NCBI RefSeq assembly: GCF_002968295.1
Contig: NZ_CP134399.1
Span: 5,952,001 to 6,016,000, forward strand
DNA: 64,000 bases
Reading direction: 5' to 3'
From: Mycobacterium sp. ITM-2016-00317
GTDB taxonomy: Bacteria; Actinomycetota; Actinomycetes; Mycobacteriales; Mycobacteriaceae
Positions within the stretch are counted from its first letter, which is position 1. Every line of letters starts with the position of its first letter. Position numbers and translations under genes: made by a program. The notes beneath the pieces were generated by a model. That model did no database searches and was not told the DNA's origin. It worked only from the letters and a program-made list of their open reading frames with translations. Shown here piece by piece: positions 1 to 9,300 of this stretch.

Positions 1-514
1 ATCGGCGCAGTTCCACACCGTTGAGCACCGCGAGTTTGGCGAAACCGATGGTCAGCCGGATCGGGTCGATGATGCCTTCGGCCGGGACATGCAGTGCCTC
101 GACCGCGGTGGGGGCCGCTGTCTGCGCCGCCCTGCGCAACGCCGACCCCGAGATCAGTTCGACCTCCACGCCGGCATCGGTCGCCTGCGCCGCCAGATTC
201 CGCAGCGAGGGGCCGTCACTGTCGTCGAAACCCAGGGACAGGGCCCCGATTCGGCGAAAGGGCACATCGAGATCCCGGCAGATGGTTTCCCACTGGGGAC
301 TGGTCTCCAGGATGAGGTCGGATTCCAGACTCCCCGCCGGCAGGTCATAGCCGCTGCACGCGATGGCGGAGTTGGCCTTGCTGGCACCCTCGCAGACATC
401 GTGGGCCGCCTCGAACCACACCACCTTCACCGCGTAGCGCGACAGTTCGGCGGCGATCGCGGCACCGATGACGCCGCCGCCGACGATCGCGATGTCATAG
501 TGCTGACTACTCAT
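1..514 (-). CDS. FAD-dependent oxidoreductase (DAO/GlpD-like), 3' truncated by window edge
   Basis: The gene begins at an ATG on the minus strand at 514 and runs off the left edge, so only about 171 N-terminal residues are visible. The N-terminus has the dinucleotide-binding motif IAIVGGGVIGAAIAAEL, followed by a region typical of the D-amino-acid-oxidase/glycerol-3-phosphate dehydrogenase superfamily. Its ATG overlaps the stop of the upstream kinase as ATGA (511-514), so the two are translationally coupled. With a glycerol-kinase-like partner, oxidation of a phosphorylated polyol such as glycerol 3-phosphate is a reasonable inference, but the substrate cannot be read from this part. It could also be an L-2-hydroxyglutarate-oxidase-type enzyme. 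Confidence 0.85.
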   Translation of the reverse strand, partial: MSSQHYDIAIVGGGVIGAAIAAELSRYAVKVVWFEAAHDVCEGASKANSAIACSGYDLPAGSLESDLILETSPQWETICRDLDVPFRRIGALSLGFDDSDGPSLRNLAAQATDAGVEVELISGSALRRAAQTAAPTAVEALHVPAEGIIDPIRLTIGFAKLAVLNGVELRR

Positions 515-2043
515 CGGTCCCGTTCTTCGGTGCGTCGGCGTGCGGCTTCGGTCAGTGCGGGAGGATCCAGAGATGTTGATGCCTCGACGAATGCGCGCCA
601 TCGTGCGCGTTCGGGCACACGCTGTTCCTCCGGCAGCGTCGGCTCCATGGTGCAGCTGAATCGAGCCCGCGTCGCGAGGCCGCCGAGATCCAGTTCACCT
701 GCGCCGATCGCAGCCAGCCCCGCAGCACCGGCGGCCGTGTTGTCGTGGTGGTCGGCGATGGCGATGGGCCTGCCGCACAGGTCGGCCTGCCGTTGCATGA
801 GCGTGCGATTGACGCTGAGGCCGCCGTCTGCCCGCAAGGTGGCAGGCATGCCGAGTTCGGCGTCCACCGCGTCGACGACGTCAGCCACCCGCTGGGCGAT
901 CCCGTCGAGGACTGCGAACGCCAAGTCCTGGCGATCCGAGGACGCTCGTAGACCGGCCAGCACGCCCGCCGCGTCCGAACGCCACCACGGGGCTCCGATG
1001 CCGGTGAAACTCGGCAAGAACACCGGATGCTGCATCCGTAGCTCGAAGTCTTCTGCCGCGCTACAGGATGCGGCCAATGTGGAGACGTGAGAGGCATTTT
1101 CAGCCAATCCCAACCCGACGAACCAGTCGACGGCGGTGCCCGCGCTGAAGACGCCTCCTTCGATCGCCCACGCCTTGGGTTCGCCGGGGATGGTCCATGC
1201 GTAGGTCGGCATCAGGCCGTGGCCCGGCCGGCAGGGCTGGGCACCGACGTTGGTGTCGATGAAACACCCTGTCCCATACGTCATCTTGGTGTCGCCAGGC
1301 GAGATCGCGCCCAGCGCGGCCAGCGCGGCCAGTTGATCGGTCGCGCTGGCGTACAGCGGCGCGCCCAGGATGGTGGGCAGCGGTTCGGTGAAGACGGTGT
1401 CCACGATCTCCGGCAGCAGAGCGGCGTCGATACCGAAGGCTGCCGCACATTCCGGATCGAACCGCAGGTCGTCCAACGCCATCAGCTGTGTCCGGCTACC
1501 CGTCGACGGGTCGGTCACATACGCGCCGTAGGCAAGACGATGGATGAAGAACGTGTCGAGCGTGCCGATGGCCAGTGTGCCGTCGGCCGCCGCAGCGGCT
1601 ACCTCCGGTAGGTTCAGCAGTGCCCACGCGATGCGCGCCGCCGAGTAGTACGGATCCAGCCGCAGTCCGGTGACCTCCTCGACACCCGCCGCTGCGGGCG
1701 TGCCGGCAACCCGGTCGACGATGGTTCCGGCACGCCGGTCCGACCAGAGGATCGCCTTCGACAGTGGCGCCCCGGTCAATCGGTTGAACGCGATGACGGA
1801 CTCGCCCTGGTTGGCCAACCCAATTCCGGCCAGTTCCGCACCGGGCACCGACGCGACGGCTTCGCGCACCGTCTCTTCGATGGCATTGACCAGCGCGTCG
1901 CCGTCCTGCTCATCCCAGCCCGGGAGGGGATGCGCGGTATGCGAGCGTTTGCGCGCCGTCGCCACGCAGTTACCGGCGTCGTCATAGAGGTTGGTACGGG
2001 TACTGGTGGTGCCCTGATCAATGCCGGCCCACACCCGGGTCAC
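511..2043 (-). CDS. FGGY-family carbohydrate kinase, glycerol kinase-like
   Basis: A cytosolic sugar/polyol kinase of about 510 residues, the usual FGGY length. The N-terminal phosphate loop reads GIDQGTTSTRTNLYD, close to glycerol kinase. The central TYGTGCFIDTNVG motif and the C-terminal LRADGGLSVNRTLMQ block are also those of the GlpK branch. I chose the GTG at 2043 because the family N-terminus starts there; the frame stays open upstream to 2166, but that extension is low-similarity and lies in the intergenic promoter zone. The stop overlaps the start of the FAD dehydrogenase by 4 bp. A DeoR regulator is divergent. Glycerol or another short polyol is the likely substrate. Confidence 0.88.
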   Translation of the reverse strand: MTRVWAGIDQGTTSTRTNLYDDAGNCVATARKRSHTAHPLPGWDEQDGDALVNAIEETVREAVASVPGAELAGIGLANQGESVIAFNRLTGAPLSKAILWSDRRAGTIVDRVAGTPAAAGVEEVTGLRLDPYYSAARIAWALLNLPEVAAAAADGTLAIGTLDTFFIHRLAYGAYVTDPSTGSRTQLMALDDLRFDPECAAAFGIDAALLPEIVDTVFTEPLPTILGAPLYASATDQLAALAALGAISPGDTKMTYGTGCFIDTNVGAQPCRPGHGLMPTYAWTIPGEPKAWAIEGGVFSAGTAVDWFVGLGLAENASHVSTLAASCSAAEDFELRMQHPVFLPSFTGIGAPWWRSDAAGVLAGLRASSDRQDLAFAVLDGIAQRVADVVDAVDAELGMPATLRADGGLSVNRTLMQRQADLCGRPIAIADHHDNTAAGAAGLAAIGAGELDLGGLATRARFSCTMEPTLPEEQRVPERARWRAFVEASTSLDPPALTEAARRRTEERDR

Positions 2044-2171
2044 CGGACCCCGCCGCGTCAAGGGCGGTACCGCCCCATCCCCGGTTGTTGAGTGCGCCGC
2101 CACGCGACCATCCTCTCCTCGGCCAACAATCCTGCGAATCAGATCACAACCGATCAGTGTCTGCAACAGAA

Positions 2172-2188
2172 TGATCGATATTGATCGA
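2172..2188. promoter_or_regulatory. candidate DeoR operator in the kinase/DeoR intergenic region
   Basis: TGATCGA occurs twice as a direct repeat (2172-2178 and 2182-2188), and the overlapping segment TCGATattgATCGA is an imperfect palindrome. It sits just upstream of the DeoR-family start at 2204, in the 160-bp gap between the divergent kinase and regulator genes, where autoregulation would act. The assignment rests on position and symmetry only. Confidence 0.4.
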
Positions 2189-2203
2189 AGTTAAGGTGTA
2201 CGG

Positions 2204-2977
2204 GTGCCTGACCTACATGCCGAGGAGCGTCACTCGTTGCTGCTCGAGTTGCTGTCTCGTCAGCACTTCGCCTCGATCGACGACATCCAACGCGCCACCG
2301 GCGCCAGCATGCCCACCATTCGCCGCGACCTCGGCCAACTGGAGAAGCGCGGCCTGCTGCGCCGCGTCCGGGGTGGCGCGGCGCCTGCCACGACATCCAG
2401 CACCCTCGACGAGGCGTTCGAGCTTCGGCGCCGCCGCAACGCGCGCGAGAAGGGCGAAATAGCTTTGGTGGCGGCAAATTTGGCGAAACCACGGTCGTCG
2501 CTACTGCTCAACGACGGCAGTTCGACCCTGGCCCTGGCCGAAGAACTCGTGTCCCAGCAGAAGCCGCTGTGGGTGGCCACCTCTGGATTGAATCTGGGCG
2601 AGCGTCTGGCCAGCGTTGCAGAGATCGAGGTCATCGTCATCGGCGGCGCGTTGCGCGCATCGTCCTTCGGCACCAGCGGACCGCTTGCCACCTCGGCGAT
2701 ATCGCAACTGACCGTCGACACGACCTTCATCGGCTGCGACGGAATCGATCTAGAGCTCGGCGTGCGGTTCAACAGCCTGGCGGATGCCGAGATCGCCGCA
2801 GCGATGGCGCGCCAGGGCCGACGCGTGGTGGTCCTCGCGGATGCGTCGAAGCTCGGTCAGCGCGCCATCGCCGGTTCAACCGGCTGGTCGGACGTCGATG
2901 TGCTCATCACGAACGAACTCGACGCAAGTTGGCGTGATCACCTGCTGAAGCAGGATGTGGAGGTTCTGATCCCCTGA
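2204..2977 (+). CDS. DeoR/GlpR-family transcriptional regulator
   Basis: A 257-residue DNA-binding repressor-type protein. The N-terminal winged helix (about residues 5-58, with SMPTIRRDLGQLEKRGLLRR) has the DeoR recognition-helix signature. The C-terminal DeoRC sensor domain (about 75-235) belongs to the sugar-phosphate-binding fold and contains the LLLNDGSST and ADASKLG segments. The start is GTG. It is transcribed away from the kinase/dehydrogenase genes, so it most likely represses them and responds to a phosphorylated polyol intermediate. Length is normal and no defects are visible. Confidence 0.9.
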   Translation: MPDLHAEERHSLLLELLSRQHFASIDDIQRATGASMPTIRRDLGQLEKRGLLRRVRGGAAPATTSSTLDEAFELRRRRNAREKGEIALVAANLAKPRSSLLLNDGSSTLALAEELVSQQKPLWVATSGLNLGERLASVAEIEVIVIGGALRASSFGTSGPLATSAISQLTVDTTFIGCDGIDLELGVRFNSLADAEIAAAMARQGRRVVVLADASKLGQRAIAGSTGWSDVDVLITNELDASWRDHLLKQDVEVLIP

Positions 2978-3007
2978 CCATCACCTCCGATGACGCTCCC
3001 CCGTGTC

Positions 3008-4093
3008 TCAGCGGCGCGGCCGCACGGTGATGTGCACGTGGTCGAAGTGGCCGTATCCCGACGCCTGGGGGCCGGCCGGCGTGTAATAGGTGCCGCGCCA
3101 GATCACGTCCTGTAGCCCGAATCGGCCCGCATTGGCCAGCGCGTACGCCATGATCTGGTCGCCCAGCGCGATGCCCTCGGGGCTGTTGTGGTTGGGAATC
3201 ATGATGTCGATGGCGAGGCCGCTCGGATGCCACGGCTTCGAGTCCGGCCGGACGCCGCCGATGTTGGCGATCTGCGGGAACTGCTGGCTGACGGCCCTGG
3301 CGGCCAGGATGGCGTTGGGCTGCAGACCGGCCTCGCGCGCGACACCCATCGGCAGTGCGTCCGGGGTGTCCGGGACGGCGACGATCGGGGGCGGAGCGAC
3401 GTCGCCGGGAGGCACGGCGGGCATCGCGGCCGGCGGCGGAGGCGCGCTGTCGACGATCGCCTGCTGCTGCGGGGTCAGCGCCGCGTACTGGGCCTCCGCT
3501 GCCGCGATCTGACGCAGCAGCTCGCTCAGTTTTGCCTGCAACTCCGCGCGCACCGCGGCTGCGTGCTCGGCCGCGCTGCGCGCGTCGGCGGCCGATTTCT
3601 CCGAGGCCTGGGCGGCCGCGGACGCGCGCTCCCGCGTTGCTCGAAACGCCTGCATCTGCTCTGCGGTCGTCGCGGCCACCACCCGCTGCACCGAGAGCCG
3701 GTCGAGCAGATGTTGCGGCGAGGAAGCGTTGAGCACCGCCGCCGCCTGGCCGTCACGGCCACTGGTGTAGTCCATGGCCGCCACCCGGTCGACTGCCGCC
3801 TGATAGGGCGCAAGCTGGGAGTTTGCGACCGCCAATGCCTCCAAGTCGGTGCGGTGGCGGTCATCGGCCGCGGTCTGGGCAGCCAACCCGGCATCGGCAT
3901 CGCGTTGGGCGGTCGTGACAGCCTCGCGCGTCTGCAGCGCCTGACTGGACAACTCATTGAGCCTGGTCAGCGCGTCAGCGGCAGGGTCGGCCTGCACCAC
4001 GCCGACCGGCATGGCCAACATCAGAACCGCGGCCATCGAACCGCACGCCGTTCGCCGTCGTGACTGGCGCACCGGGGTCATACGGATTGTCAC
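3008..4093 (-). CDS. secreted coiled-coil protein with C-terminal metallopeptidase-like (ARB_07466/M15-like) domain
   Basis: A 361-residue exported protein. An N-terminal signal peptide ends near residue 35 (VGVVQA|D). Residues about 40-205 are a long Ala/Gln/Arg-rich coiled coil, followed by a proline-rich hinge (about 215-245). The C-terminal domain has HPSGLAIDIMIPNHN and GHFDHVHITV, with His/Asp placement resembling LAS/D,D-carboxypeptidase folds. This arrangement is common in actinobacterial cell-wall-associated proteins. The peptidoglycan role is inferred and catalytic activity is not certain. The start is GTG with AAGGA just upstream. It is divergent from the lycopene cyclase remnant. 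Confidence 0.75.
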   Translation of the reverse strand: MTIRMTPVRQSRRRTACGSMAAVLMLAMPVGVVQADPAADALTRLNELSSQALQTREAVTTAQRDADAGLAAQTAADDRHRTDLEALAVANSQLAPYQAAVDRVAAMDYTSGRDGQAAAVLNASSPQHLLDRLSVQRVVAATTAEQMQAFRATRERASAAAQASEKSAADARSAAEHAAAVRAELQAKLSELLRQIAAAEAQYAALTPQQQAIVDSAPPPPAAMPAVPPGDVAPPPIVAVPDTPDALPMGVAREAGLQPNAILAARAVSQQFPQIANIGGVRPDSKPWHPSGLAIDIMIPNHNSPEGIALGDQIMAYALANAGRFGLQDVIWRGTYYTPAGPQASGYGHFDHVHITVRPRR

Positions 4094-4240
4094 GATCCTT
4101 CGCTGAGAGGGACCGATCCTGGCCCGAATTGCTATGCCTCGGACAGGTTACGAACTGGCCTTGGCGATGTCCACTCGCCCCACATCCGTGGTGGTGGACG
4201 CTCCGACTTCTCGATCGCAGCCGGCACACGAGAAGGCACG

Positions 4241-5442
4241 ATGGGACGCATGGACGTTTTGGTCGTCGGGGGTGGGCGGCGGGGTTGGCGCTGGCCGGGG
4301 CGTGCGAACGACGCGGGCTGGACACCGGGTTGGTCGACCCCGCTCCAGAGCGGCCCTGGATTGCGACCTACGGCATGTGGGACCGTGAGCTTCCGCCCGA
4401 TCTCCCGGCCTCCGTGGTCGCAGCGCGTGCGGCCGGCCGGGTGATCGCGGAGACGGAGCACCGCCTGGGATGGGACTACGCCGTCCTCGACGTGCCCGCC
4501 CTCCAGGCACACCTCACCGACCAGTTGACCGGGGTGCGACTGCACACCGGGCGCGTCGTCGGATCCCCTGGGCACGGGGTGGTGGCGCTGGCCGACGGAA
4601 CGCATCTGCGCGCCTCGGTCGTCGTGGACGCCGGAGGCCGGTGGCGTCCGCTGGACCGCTCTCCGTCGGGCCGCACCCCTGCTGAGCAGACCGCGTACGG
4701 GGTGATCGTCGACGAAGACACGGCCGCGCCGTTGGTCGCCGCGCCCGGTGAGGCACTGTTCATGGACTGGCGCGCCGACCACGGCGAGACGGGCTGGCCC
4801 ACGTTCCTCTACGCAGTCCCACTCGGCGGCGGCCGGGTGCTTCTGGAGGAGACCTCGCTGGCGCGCAGGCCCGGACTACCGCTGTCGACACTGCGGCGAC
4901 GGCTCCATGCCCGACTCGAGCGTCACGACATCCGTCCCCCGGAAGACGCCCGCAGCGAGAAGGTCTCGTTCCGTGTCGACCATCCGCGACATCGCGGGGA
5001 CGACGTGCTCGGGTTCGGTGCGGCCGCGCCACTGATCCACCCGGCAACCGGATTCAGCCTGGCCTCGTCGCTGACGCTGGCCCCACGGGTGGCCGCCGCT
5101 CTGGTCGCGCACCTGCCGGACGGACCGGATCGTGCGCTCGCAGCCGCCCAGGAGACCGTGTGGCCACCCACCGCACGGGTGGTCCACCACCTGAGGCGCA
5201 TCGGCTTGGAAGCGCTACTGCGGATGCCTCCGCACGAGGTCCCCGGCTTCTTCGAGCAGTTCTTCTCCTTGCCCGACCGGCACCGTTGGACCTACCTGAC
5301 CGGACGCGAGGACCTCCGCGGCAACGTCACCACACTCGGTTACCTGTTCCGCACGTCGAGCAGCCGGATGCGTCGCCGCCTCGTCGTGCCTGCGGTCCTG
5401 CCGCCGCTGCGCACCAACGATGCGGTGGCCGCAGATCGATGA
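4241..5442 (+). pseudogene. lycopene cyclase-like flavoprotein, frameshifted near the N-terminus
   Basis: Residues downstream of the shift match the CrtL/CrtY lycopene cyclase family: YGMWDRELP, MDWR, PTFLYAVPLGGGRVLLEETS and the C-terminal HPATGFSLA. The FAD-binding start MDVLVVGGG begins in another frame at 4241. The two halves join perfectly (VGGG-PAGLALAGACERRG) if one C is restored near 4275, in the GGGCGGCGGGG run. The span is 1202 bp, exactly one base short of 401 codons, a normal family length. As written the protein cannot be made in full. This is either a recent pseudogene or an assembly error. The enzyme would cyclise lycopene ends in carotenoid synthesis; no other crt gene is adjacent. 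Confidence 0.85.
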
Positions 5443-5566
5443 CGACCGGGCACTCAAAGGCTGAGCCATGAACCCCGCTGCGCCGCCAGCAACGATTAGG
5501 TTAGGTATCAGCGGGTACAGCGTTGACCCCGACCCCGGTGAAAGACCACCTGCCCGAAGGAGACTG

Positions 5567-6499
5567 ATGCGTCAACGGCGGCCGCTCAATCGGACGAAGA
5601 CGGCAGCGGCGATCGTCGGCGTCGCGCTGCTCGTCAACGGGTGTGAAGCACAGGTCTGGGGGACGCCCCCGGCCACCCAAAACGCCCCGCAGGCAACCGT
5701 TGTCGCGCCGCAGGCCCCACCTCCGCAGCTGCCCTCAGCGCCGCCCGACCCGCCGACCGAGGCACTCACCGGACTCGACGCGCGCGTCCAGCAGGCCACC
5801 GCCGACGCCGCCGCATCGGGTGCCGACATCGAGGTCGCCGTGTTGGACCGCACCACCGGTCAACTCGTCTCCGGCGGAGGCAACAAGCCCTTCCCGATCG
5901 CGTCCGTGGTCAAGCTGTTCATCGCCGATGACCTGCTGCTGCGGGAGTCGCAGGGCGAGACGCAACTATCCCCGGCCGACCACCGGTCGCTCGACGTGAT
6001 GCTGCGTTCCTCCGATGACAGCGCGGCCCAGACCTTCTGGGACCGCAGCGGTCAGAACGCCGTCATCGCGCGCATCGTGGGCCGGTACGGGCTGACGGGA
6101 ACCACCGCGCCCTACAACGGACGTTGGGACGTCACCCAGAGCACCGCGGGCGATCTCGTCCGCTACTACGACATGCTCTTGAACGGCACCGGTGGGCTGC
6201 CACCCGAACAGGCCGACCTCATCATCGGCGACCTCGCGCAGTTCACGCCGACAGGAAACGACGGGTACCCACAGCGCTTCGGCATCCCCGAGGGTCTCTA
6301 CGCCGAGCAGGTCGCGGTCAAGCAGGGCTGGTTCTGCTGCTGGAACGGCGGTAACCAGTTGCACGTGTCCACCGGCGTGATCGGACCCGAACGCCGCTAC
6401 GTCGTGGCGGTCGGTTCCCTGGACCCGACCAGCGCCGCCAACGCCCGCGAGAACATCACCCAGGCCGTCAAGACGATGTTCCCGGCCGGCAAGATCTGA
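5567..6499 (+). CDS. lipoprotein with class A beta-lactamase-like serine hydrolase fold (LppW-like)
   Basis: A 310-residue predicted lipoprotein. The start at ATG 5567 is preceded by GAAGGAGA at good spacing. A signal peptide ends in the lipobox LVNG|C near residue 25, followed by a Pro/Gln-rich linker. The hydrolase domain has the SxxK-type motif ASVVK, an SSDDS segment in the place of the SDN loop, and KQGWF in the place of KTG. These variants suggest a divergent, possibly non-lactamase member like mycobacterial LppW. It is envelope-located. True beta-lactamase activity is doubtful. Confidence 0.8.
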   Translation: MRQRRPLNRTKTAAAIVGVALLVNGCEAQVWGTPPATQNAPQATVVAPQAPPPQLPSAPPDPPTEALTGLDARVQQATADAAASGADIEVAVLDRTTGQLVSGGGNKPFPIASVVKLFIADDLLLRESQGETQLSPADHRSLDVMLRSSDDSAAQTFWDRSGQNAVIARIVGRYGLTGTTAPYNGRWDVTQSTAGDLVRYYDMLLNGTGGLPPEQADLIIGDLAQFTPTGNDGYPQRFGIPEGLYAEQVAVKQGWFCCWNGGNQLHVSTGVIGPERRYVVAVGSLDPTSAANARENITQAVKTMFPAGKI

Positions 6500-7011
6500 C
6501 GTCTGCCCGCGCTTGGGCCGCTGCGAGTGGCGCATGCCTTGAGGTCGCGCCGCGCTGTAAGCCGTTGCCGAGCTGGCCCTTTCCAGCTGGCCCAAAGCCT
6601 GACGCGGCCTGAAGCCGCTCACATTCGGCGAGCCGACCCGATGAGCCGGATCGCGTGGCCGCTTAGGTTCTGCGCGAACGAGTTTCGTCGGAGTTGTCGG
6701 TCTTCGAGCAGGAGCGCTCGCCTGCGGCGGCGTCCAGGACGTCGCTCGCGTTGATCGATGAGTCCTTCACCACCGTGGCCCGTCGCACACGACACCGCCG
6801 GTAACTCCGCGGGCCTGCGTCCACACAAGTTCGAAGTCCCCACGCGCCCAGCGACGGGCGACCGGTCGTCGGACCGGCTGTTGTAGCGCTGTGCAGGCTC
6901 AACACTGCCTTGATGGCTCCTTGCACACAATATCGATACTTCGCGCGAATATCGGTCCTTCGTGCTAGGGTGGCTCCGGCACGCACCGCGACCGCGCTTC
7001 GGGAGGGACGC
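6500..7011. other. intergenic region without a recognisable gene
   Basis: About 510 bp between the LppW-like gene and the possible ORF at 7012. Both strands are open in places, but the translations are arginine/serine-rich with no family features or codon bias. The right part (about 6910-6980) becomes less GC-rich and contains a TAGGGT element (near 6967) that could serve as a -10 for transcription to the right. A short inverted motif around 6571-6595 (AGCTGG repeated) is weak. Confidence 0.5.
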
Positions 7012-7380
7012 ATGAGCATCGCACCGTCGCGCGAAGCAAGCATTCACCCGCTCCTCAGCACTGCTCCCGAGTCGAGCTCCATGCACCGCCATACGCATCG
7101 CGTGCTCGGCTATGCCGGCCCGAGCGGGCAAAGCAGCGGTCGAATATGGCGATCATGTAACGACATTCGCGCGACGCGGCGCGCAAAGTGCGGAACCGGG
7201 CCCTCATCGACGGCGGGGTACCGCGACCGCGGGGGCAGCACAGGGGAATGCGCACGGACAGGCGCTGCGTTACACCCCCTGATCTCACATCTCACTCATA
7301 GAATGGGACCGCGACGCAGCGTATTGCCGGTTTTCGCGCTGGCAGAAGTTTCACTACGAAAAGAACGAGCAAAGGAATGA
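7012..7380 (+). CDS. doubtful small ORF in the leader of the lipoprotein/sedolisin operon
   Basis: An ATG at 7012 follows a strong GGGAGGGACGC ribosome-binding site and opens a 122-codon frame. Its TGA overlaps an ATG of the next gene (ATGA at 7377-7380), the coupling geometry used elsewhere in this window. Against it, third-position GC bias is weak, the composition is Ser/Arg-rich and no domain is visible. It may be a genuine small gene, a leader peptide, or simply a long 5' untranslated region. A TAGAAT element at 7300-7305 could be a second promoter inside it. Confidence 0.25.
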   Translation: MSIAPSREASIHPLLSTAPESSSMHRHTHRVLGYAGPSGQSSGRIWRSCNDIRATRRAKCGTGPSSTAGYRDRGGSTGECARTGAALHPLISHLTHRMGPRRSVLPVFALAEVSLRKERAKE

Positions 7381-7382
7381 AC

Positions 7383-7643
7383 ATGGCATCTCCCCGTCTG
7401 GTTCGTCGGGTCTCGGCAGCGGTGGGCGGTGCCGCCATCCTTGCGATGATCGGCTTCACCGCGTCGTGCAGCACCGACAGCGGTACCCCCGAAGAGCCCA
7501 CCACCACGACGACCACCACCACCGAGCCGTCGCTGAGCCCCACCGAGAAGGCCCCCGACCCCAATGCGCCGGGTCTCTTCACACCTCCGGTCAAGGCGCC
7601 TCAGCCGACGCTCGACCCGAACCGCGAACGCTACGGTCAGTGA
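7383..7643 (+). CDS. small Thr/Pro-rich lipoprotein
   Basis: An 86-residue protein. The ATG at 7383 lies six bases after AAAGGA; an ATG at 7377 is an alternative. It has a twin-Arg-containing N-terminus, a hydrophobic core and a lipobox-like TAS|C near residue 28. The rest is a disordered acidic Thr/Pro tail with a run of seven threonines. It has no enzymatic domain and probably acts as an envelope-anchored accessory of the sedolisin and zinc-ribbon proteins encoded directly downstream. Confidence 0.7.
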   Translation: MASPRLVRRVSAAVGGAAILAMIGFTASCSTDSGTPEEPTTTTTTTTEPSLSPTEKAPDPNAPGLFTPPVKAPQPTLDPNRERYGQ

Positions 7644-7650
7644 CCGAGGC

Positions 7651-7673
7651 GTGCCCGGGCCCTGTCCGGGCAC
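7651..7673 (+). terminator. GC-rich hairpin after the small lipoprotein gene
   Basis: GTGCCCGG and CCGGGCAC form a perfect 8-bp stem around a 7-base loop, starting 8 bases after the lipoprotein stop. There is no T tail, which is common in mycobacteria. It may terminate or attenuate transcription before the sedolisin gene at 7696. Confidence 0.4.
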
Positions 7674-7695
7674 GTCCTGAGTTCGTGCCGGAGCC

Positions 7696-9300
7696 ATGAC
7701 CACGGCGACCGTTCGCTTGCTGACCGCCATGCTGCTCGTCGGAGCAGCGCTGATGGGTATCGGCTTGGCCGTCAGCGAGCGGCGCCCCGACGACAAGCTC
7801 ATCGAGGGTCCTTACGCATCGCTGCTCGATGCGTCCACCGATCTCGGGCAGGCGCGTGAGCCGAGCATCGAGTTCACCGCCAGCCTGACCGACCGGTCTC
7901 AGCCGACGGCGCTGATCGACTGGGCTCGGAACCAGTCGCTGTCAGTGCACTGGCGACCCGGCGACGACTGGGTGGTCGTCGAGGGATCCCCCGATGCCGT
8001 CGAGCGGGCGTTCGACGTGTCCGTGCGGGACTACCGGGGCCGGAAGGGCCAACTTTTCTACGCCTCCCCGCACCAGCCCACGGTGCCCGAGCACCTTCGG
8101 ACCGAAGTGTCCGAGATCGGCCGGATCCTCAGTTACACCCCGCATCACATGTCGCGTCCCGACCACATACCGCTCGATGTCCCCGACCGGGGACTGGCCC
8201 CCGATGCGCTGTTGAACACCTACAACGCCGACGATCTGGCCAGGGCCGGCTTCACCGGGAAGGGGATCACCATCGTGATCTTCGCCTTCGACGGTTTCCG
8301 GCAATCCGACCTCGACACGTTCACCACCATGTTCGGCCTGCCGCAGTTCACCCCGGAGGTCGTCGGCGGATCGCCCGGCGAACCCCGTGGCGAGCTCTCG
8401 ATGGATCTTCAAGTGGCACACGCGATTGCACCTGATGCCCGCAAGGTCGTGGTGAACGCTCGCCCGACCGTCGAAGGTGGCGGCGGATACCGCAAGATCG
8501 GCCAGATGCTCGAGGACACCGACCGCCGCTTCCCCGGCGCGGTGTGGAGCTTCTCGATCGGCTGGGGCTGCGACAAGCTCATCACCGCCGCCGACCTCGC
8601 ACCGGTACGGTCAGCACTGCGCACCGCCCAATCACACGGCACCACGGCCTACAACGCCAGCGGCGACCTCGCCGGCATGGAATGCCGTGGCGGGCAGGAC
8701 TGGTCGTCACCACCGAGTGAACAGGACGTCGGCCTGGACTCGGTCGCCTCGCTGCCCGAGATGACCAGCGTCGGCGGCACCACCCTGTCCACCGACGCGG
8801 ACGGCACCTGGGTATCCGAGCAGACCTGGTTCGATGTCCCACTGTCCCAGGGCACCGGTGGCGGCGTCTCGACCCTGTTCGATATGCCGCCCTGGCAGCG
8901 GGCGGCCGCAGCCGCGGTACCGCCCGAGCGCAACACCGGTAAGCGCATGACACCGGACGTCGCCGCGGTCGCCGATCCGTTCACCGGCGTGAAGATCGTG
9001 ATCAACGACCAGGTCGTCGTCGGCGGCGGCACCTCACAGTCGGCGCCGATCTGGGCCGCCCTCACCGCGGTGATGAACCAGTATCTGCTGGAGAACAACG
9101 GATCCCTGATCGGAGACATCAACCCGTTGCTCTACCGGATCGCCGAGGGAGCGCCGCGCCCCGCCTACCGCGATGTCACGTTGGGAGGCAACGCCGTCGA
9201 CAATGCCGGCCCCGGCTATGACCTCGTCACCGGACTCGGCACCCCGGATGTCGACAATCTCGTGCGCAACCTCCTGATCCTGCAGAAGGTGCAGGCCTGA
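7696..9300 (+). CDS. membrane-anchored sedolisin-family (S53) serine-carboxyl peptidase
   Basis: A 534-residue exported protease. Residues about 7-26 are a hydrophobic signal/anchor. A pro-kumamolisin activation domain follows (about 40-165) with the fold-typical DDWVVVEGSPDAVERAF. In the catalytic domain the Glu/Asp pair lies in GELSMDLQVAHAIAPDA. The nucleophile is in GGGTSQSAPIWAA, the S53 version of the subtilase GTSxxxP motif. The C-terminal DNAGPGYDLVTGLGTPD holds the calcium-site/end motif of the family. It is expected to act outside the membrane. The stop codon overlaps the start of the next gene (TGATG), so both proteins are co-translated. The substrate is unknown. Confidence 0.9.
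   Translation: MTTATVRLLTAMLLVGAALMGIGLAVSERRPDDKLIEGPYASLLDASTDLGQAREPSIEFTASLTDRSQPTALIDWARNQSLSVHWRPGDDWVVVEGSPDAVERAFDVSVRDYRGRKGQLFYASPHQPTVPEHLRTEVSEIGRILSYTPHHMSRPDHIPLDVPDRGLAPDALLNTYNADDLARAGFTGKGITIVIFAFDGFRQSDLDTFTTMFGLPQFTPEVVGGSPGEPRGELSMDLQVAHAIAPDARKVVVNARPTVEGGGGYRKIGQMLEDTDRRFPGAVWSFSIGWGCDKLITAADLAPVRSALRTAQSHGTTAYNASGDLAGMECRGGQDWSSPPSEQDVGLDSVASLPEMTSVGGTTLSTDADGTWVSEQTWFDVPLSQGTGGGVSTLFDMPPWQRAAAAAVPPERNTGKRMTPDVAAVADPFTGVKIVINDQVVVGGGTSQSAPIWAALTAVMNQYLLENNGSLIGDINPLLYRIAEGAPRPAYRDVTLGGNAVDNAGPGYDLVTGLGTPDVDNLVRNLLILQKVQA

Noticed and set aside
2044..2166. N-terminal extension of the FGGY kinase
   Set aside because: The added 41 residues do not resemble any kinase N-terminus and would cover the divergent promoter.
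6619..7131. A 170-codon minus-strand frame in the gap before the sedolisin operon
   Set aside because: Arg/Ser-rich, no ribosome-binding site, no family features and no codon bias.
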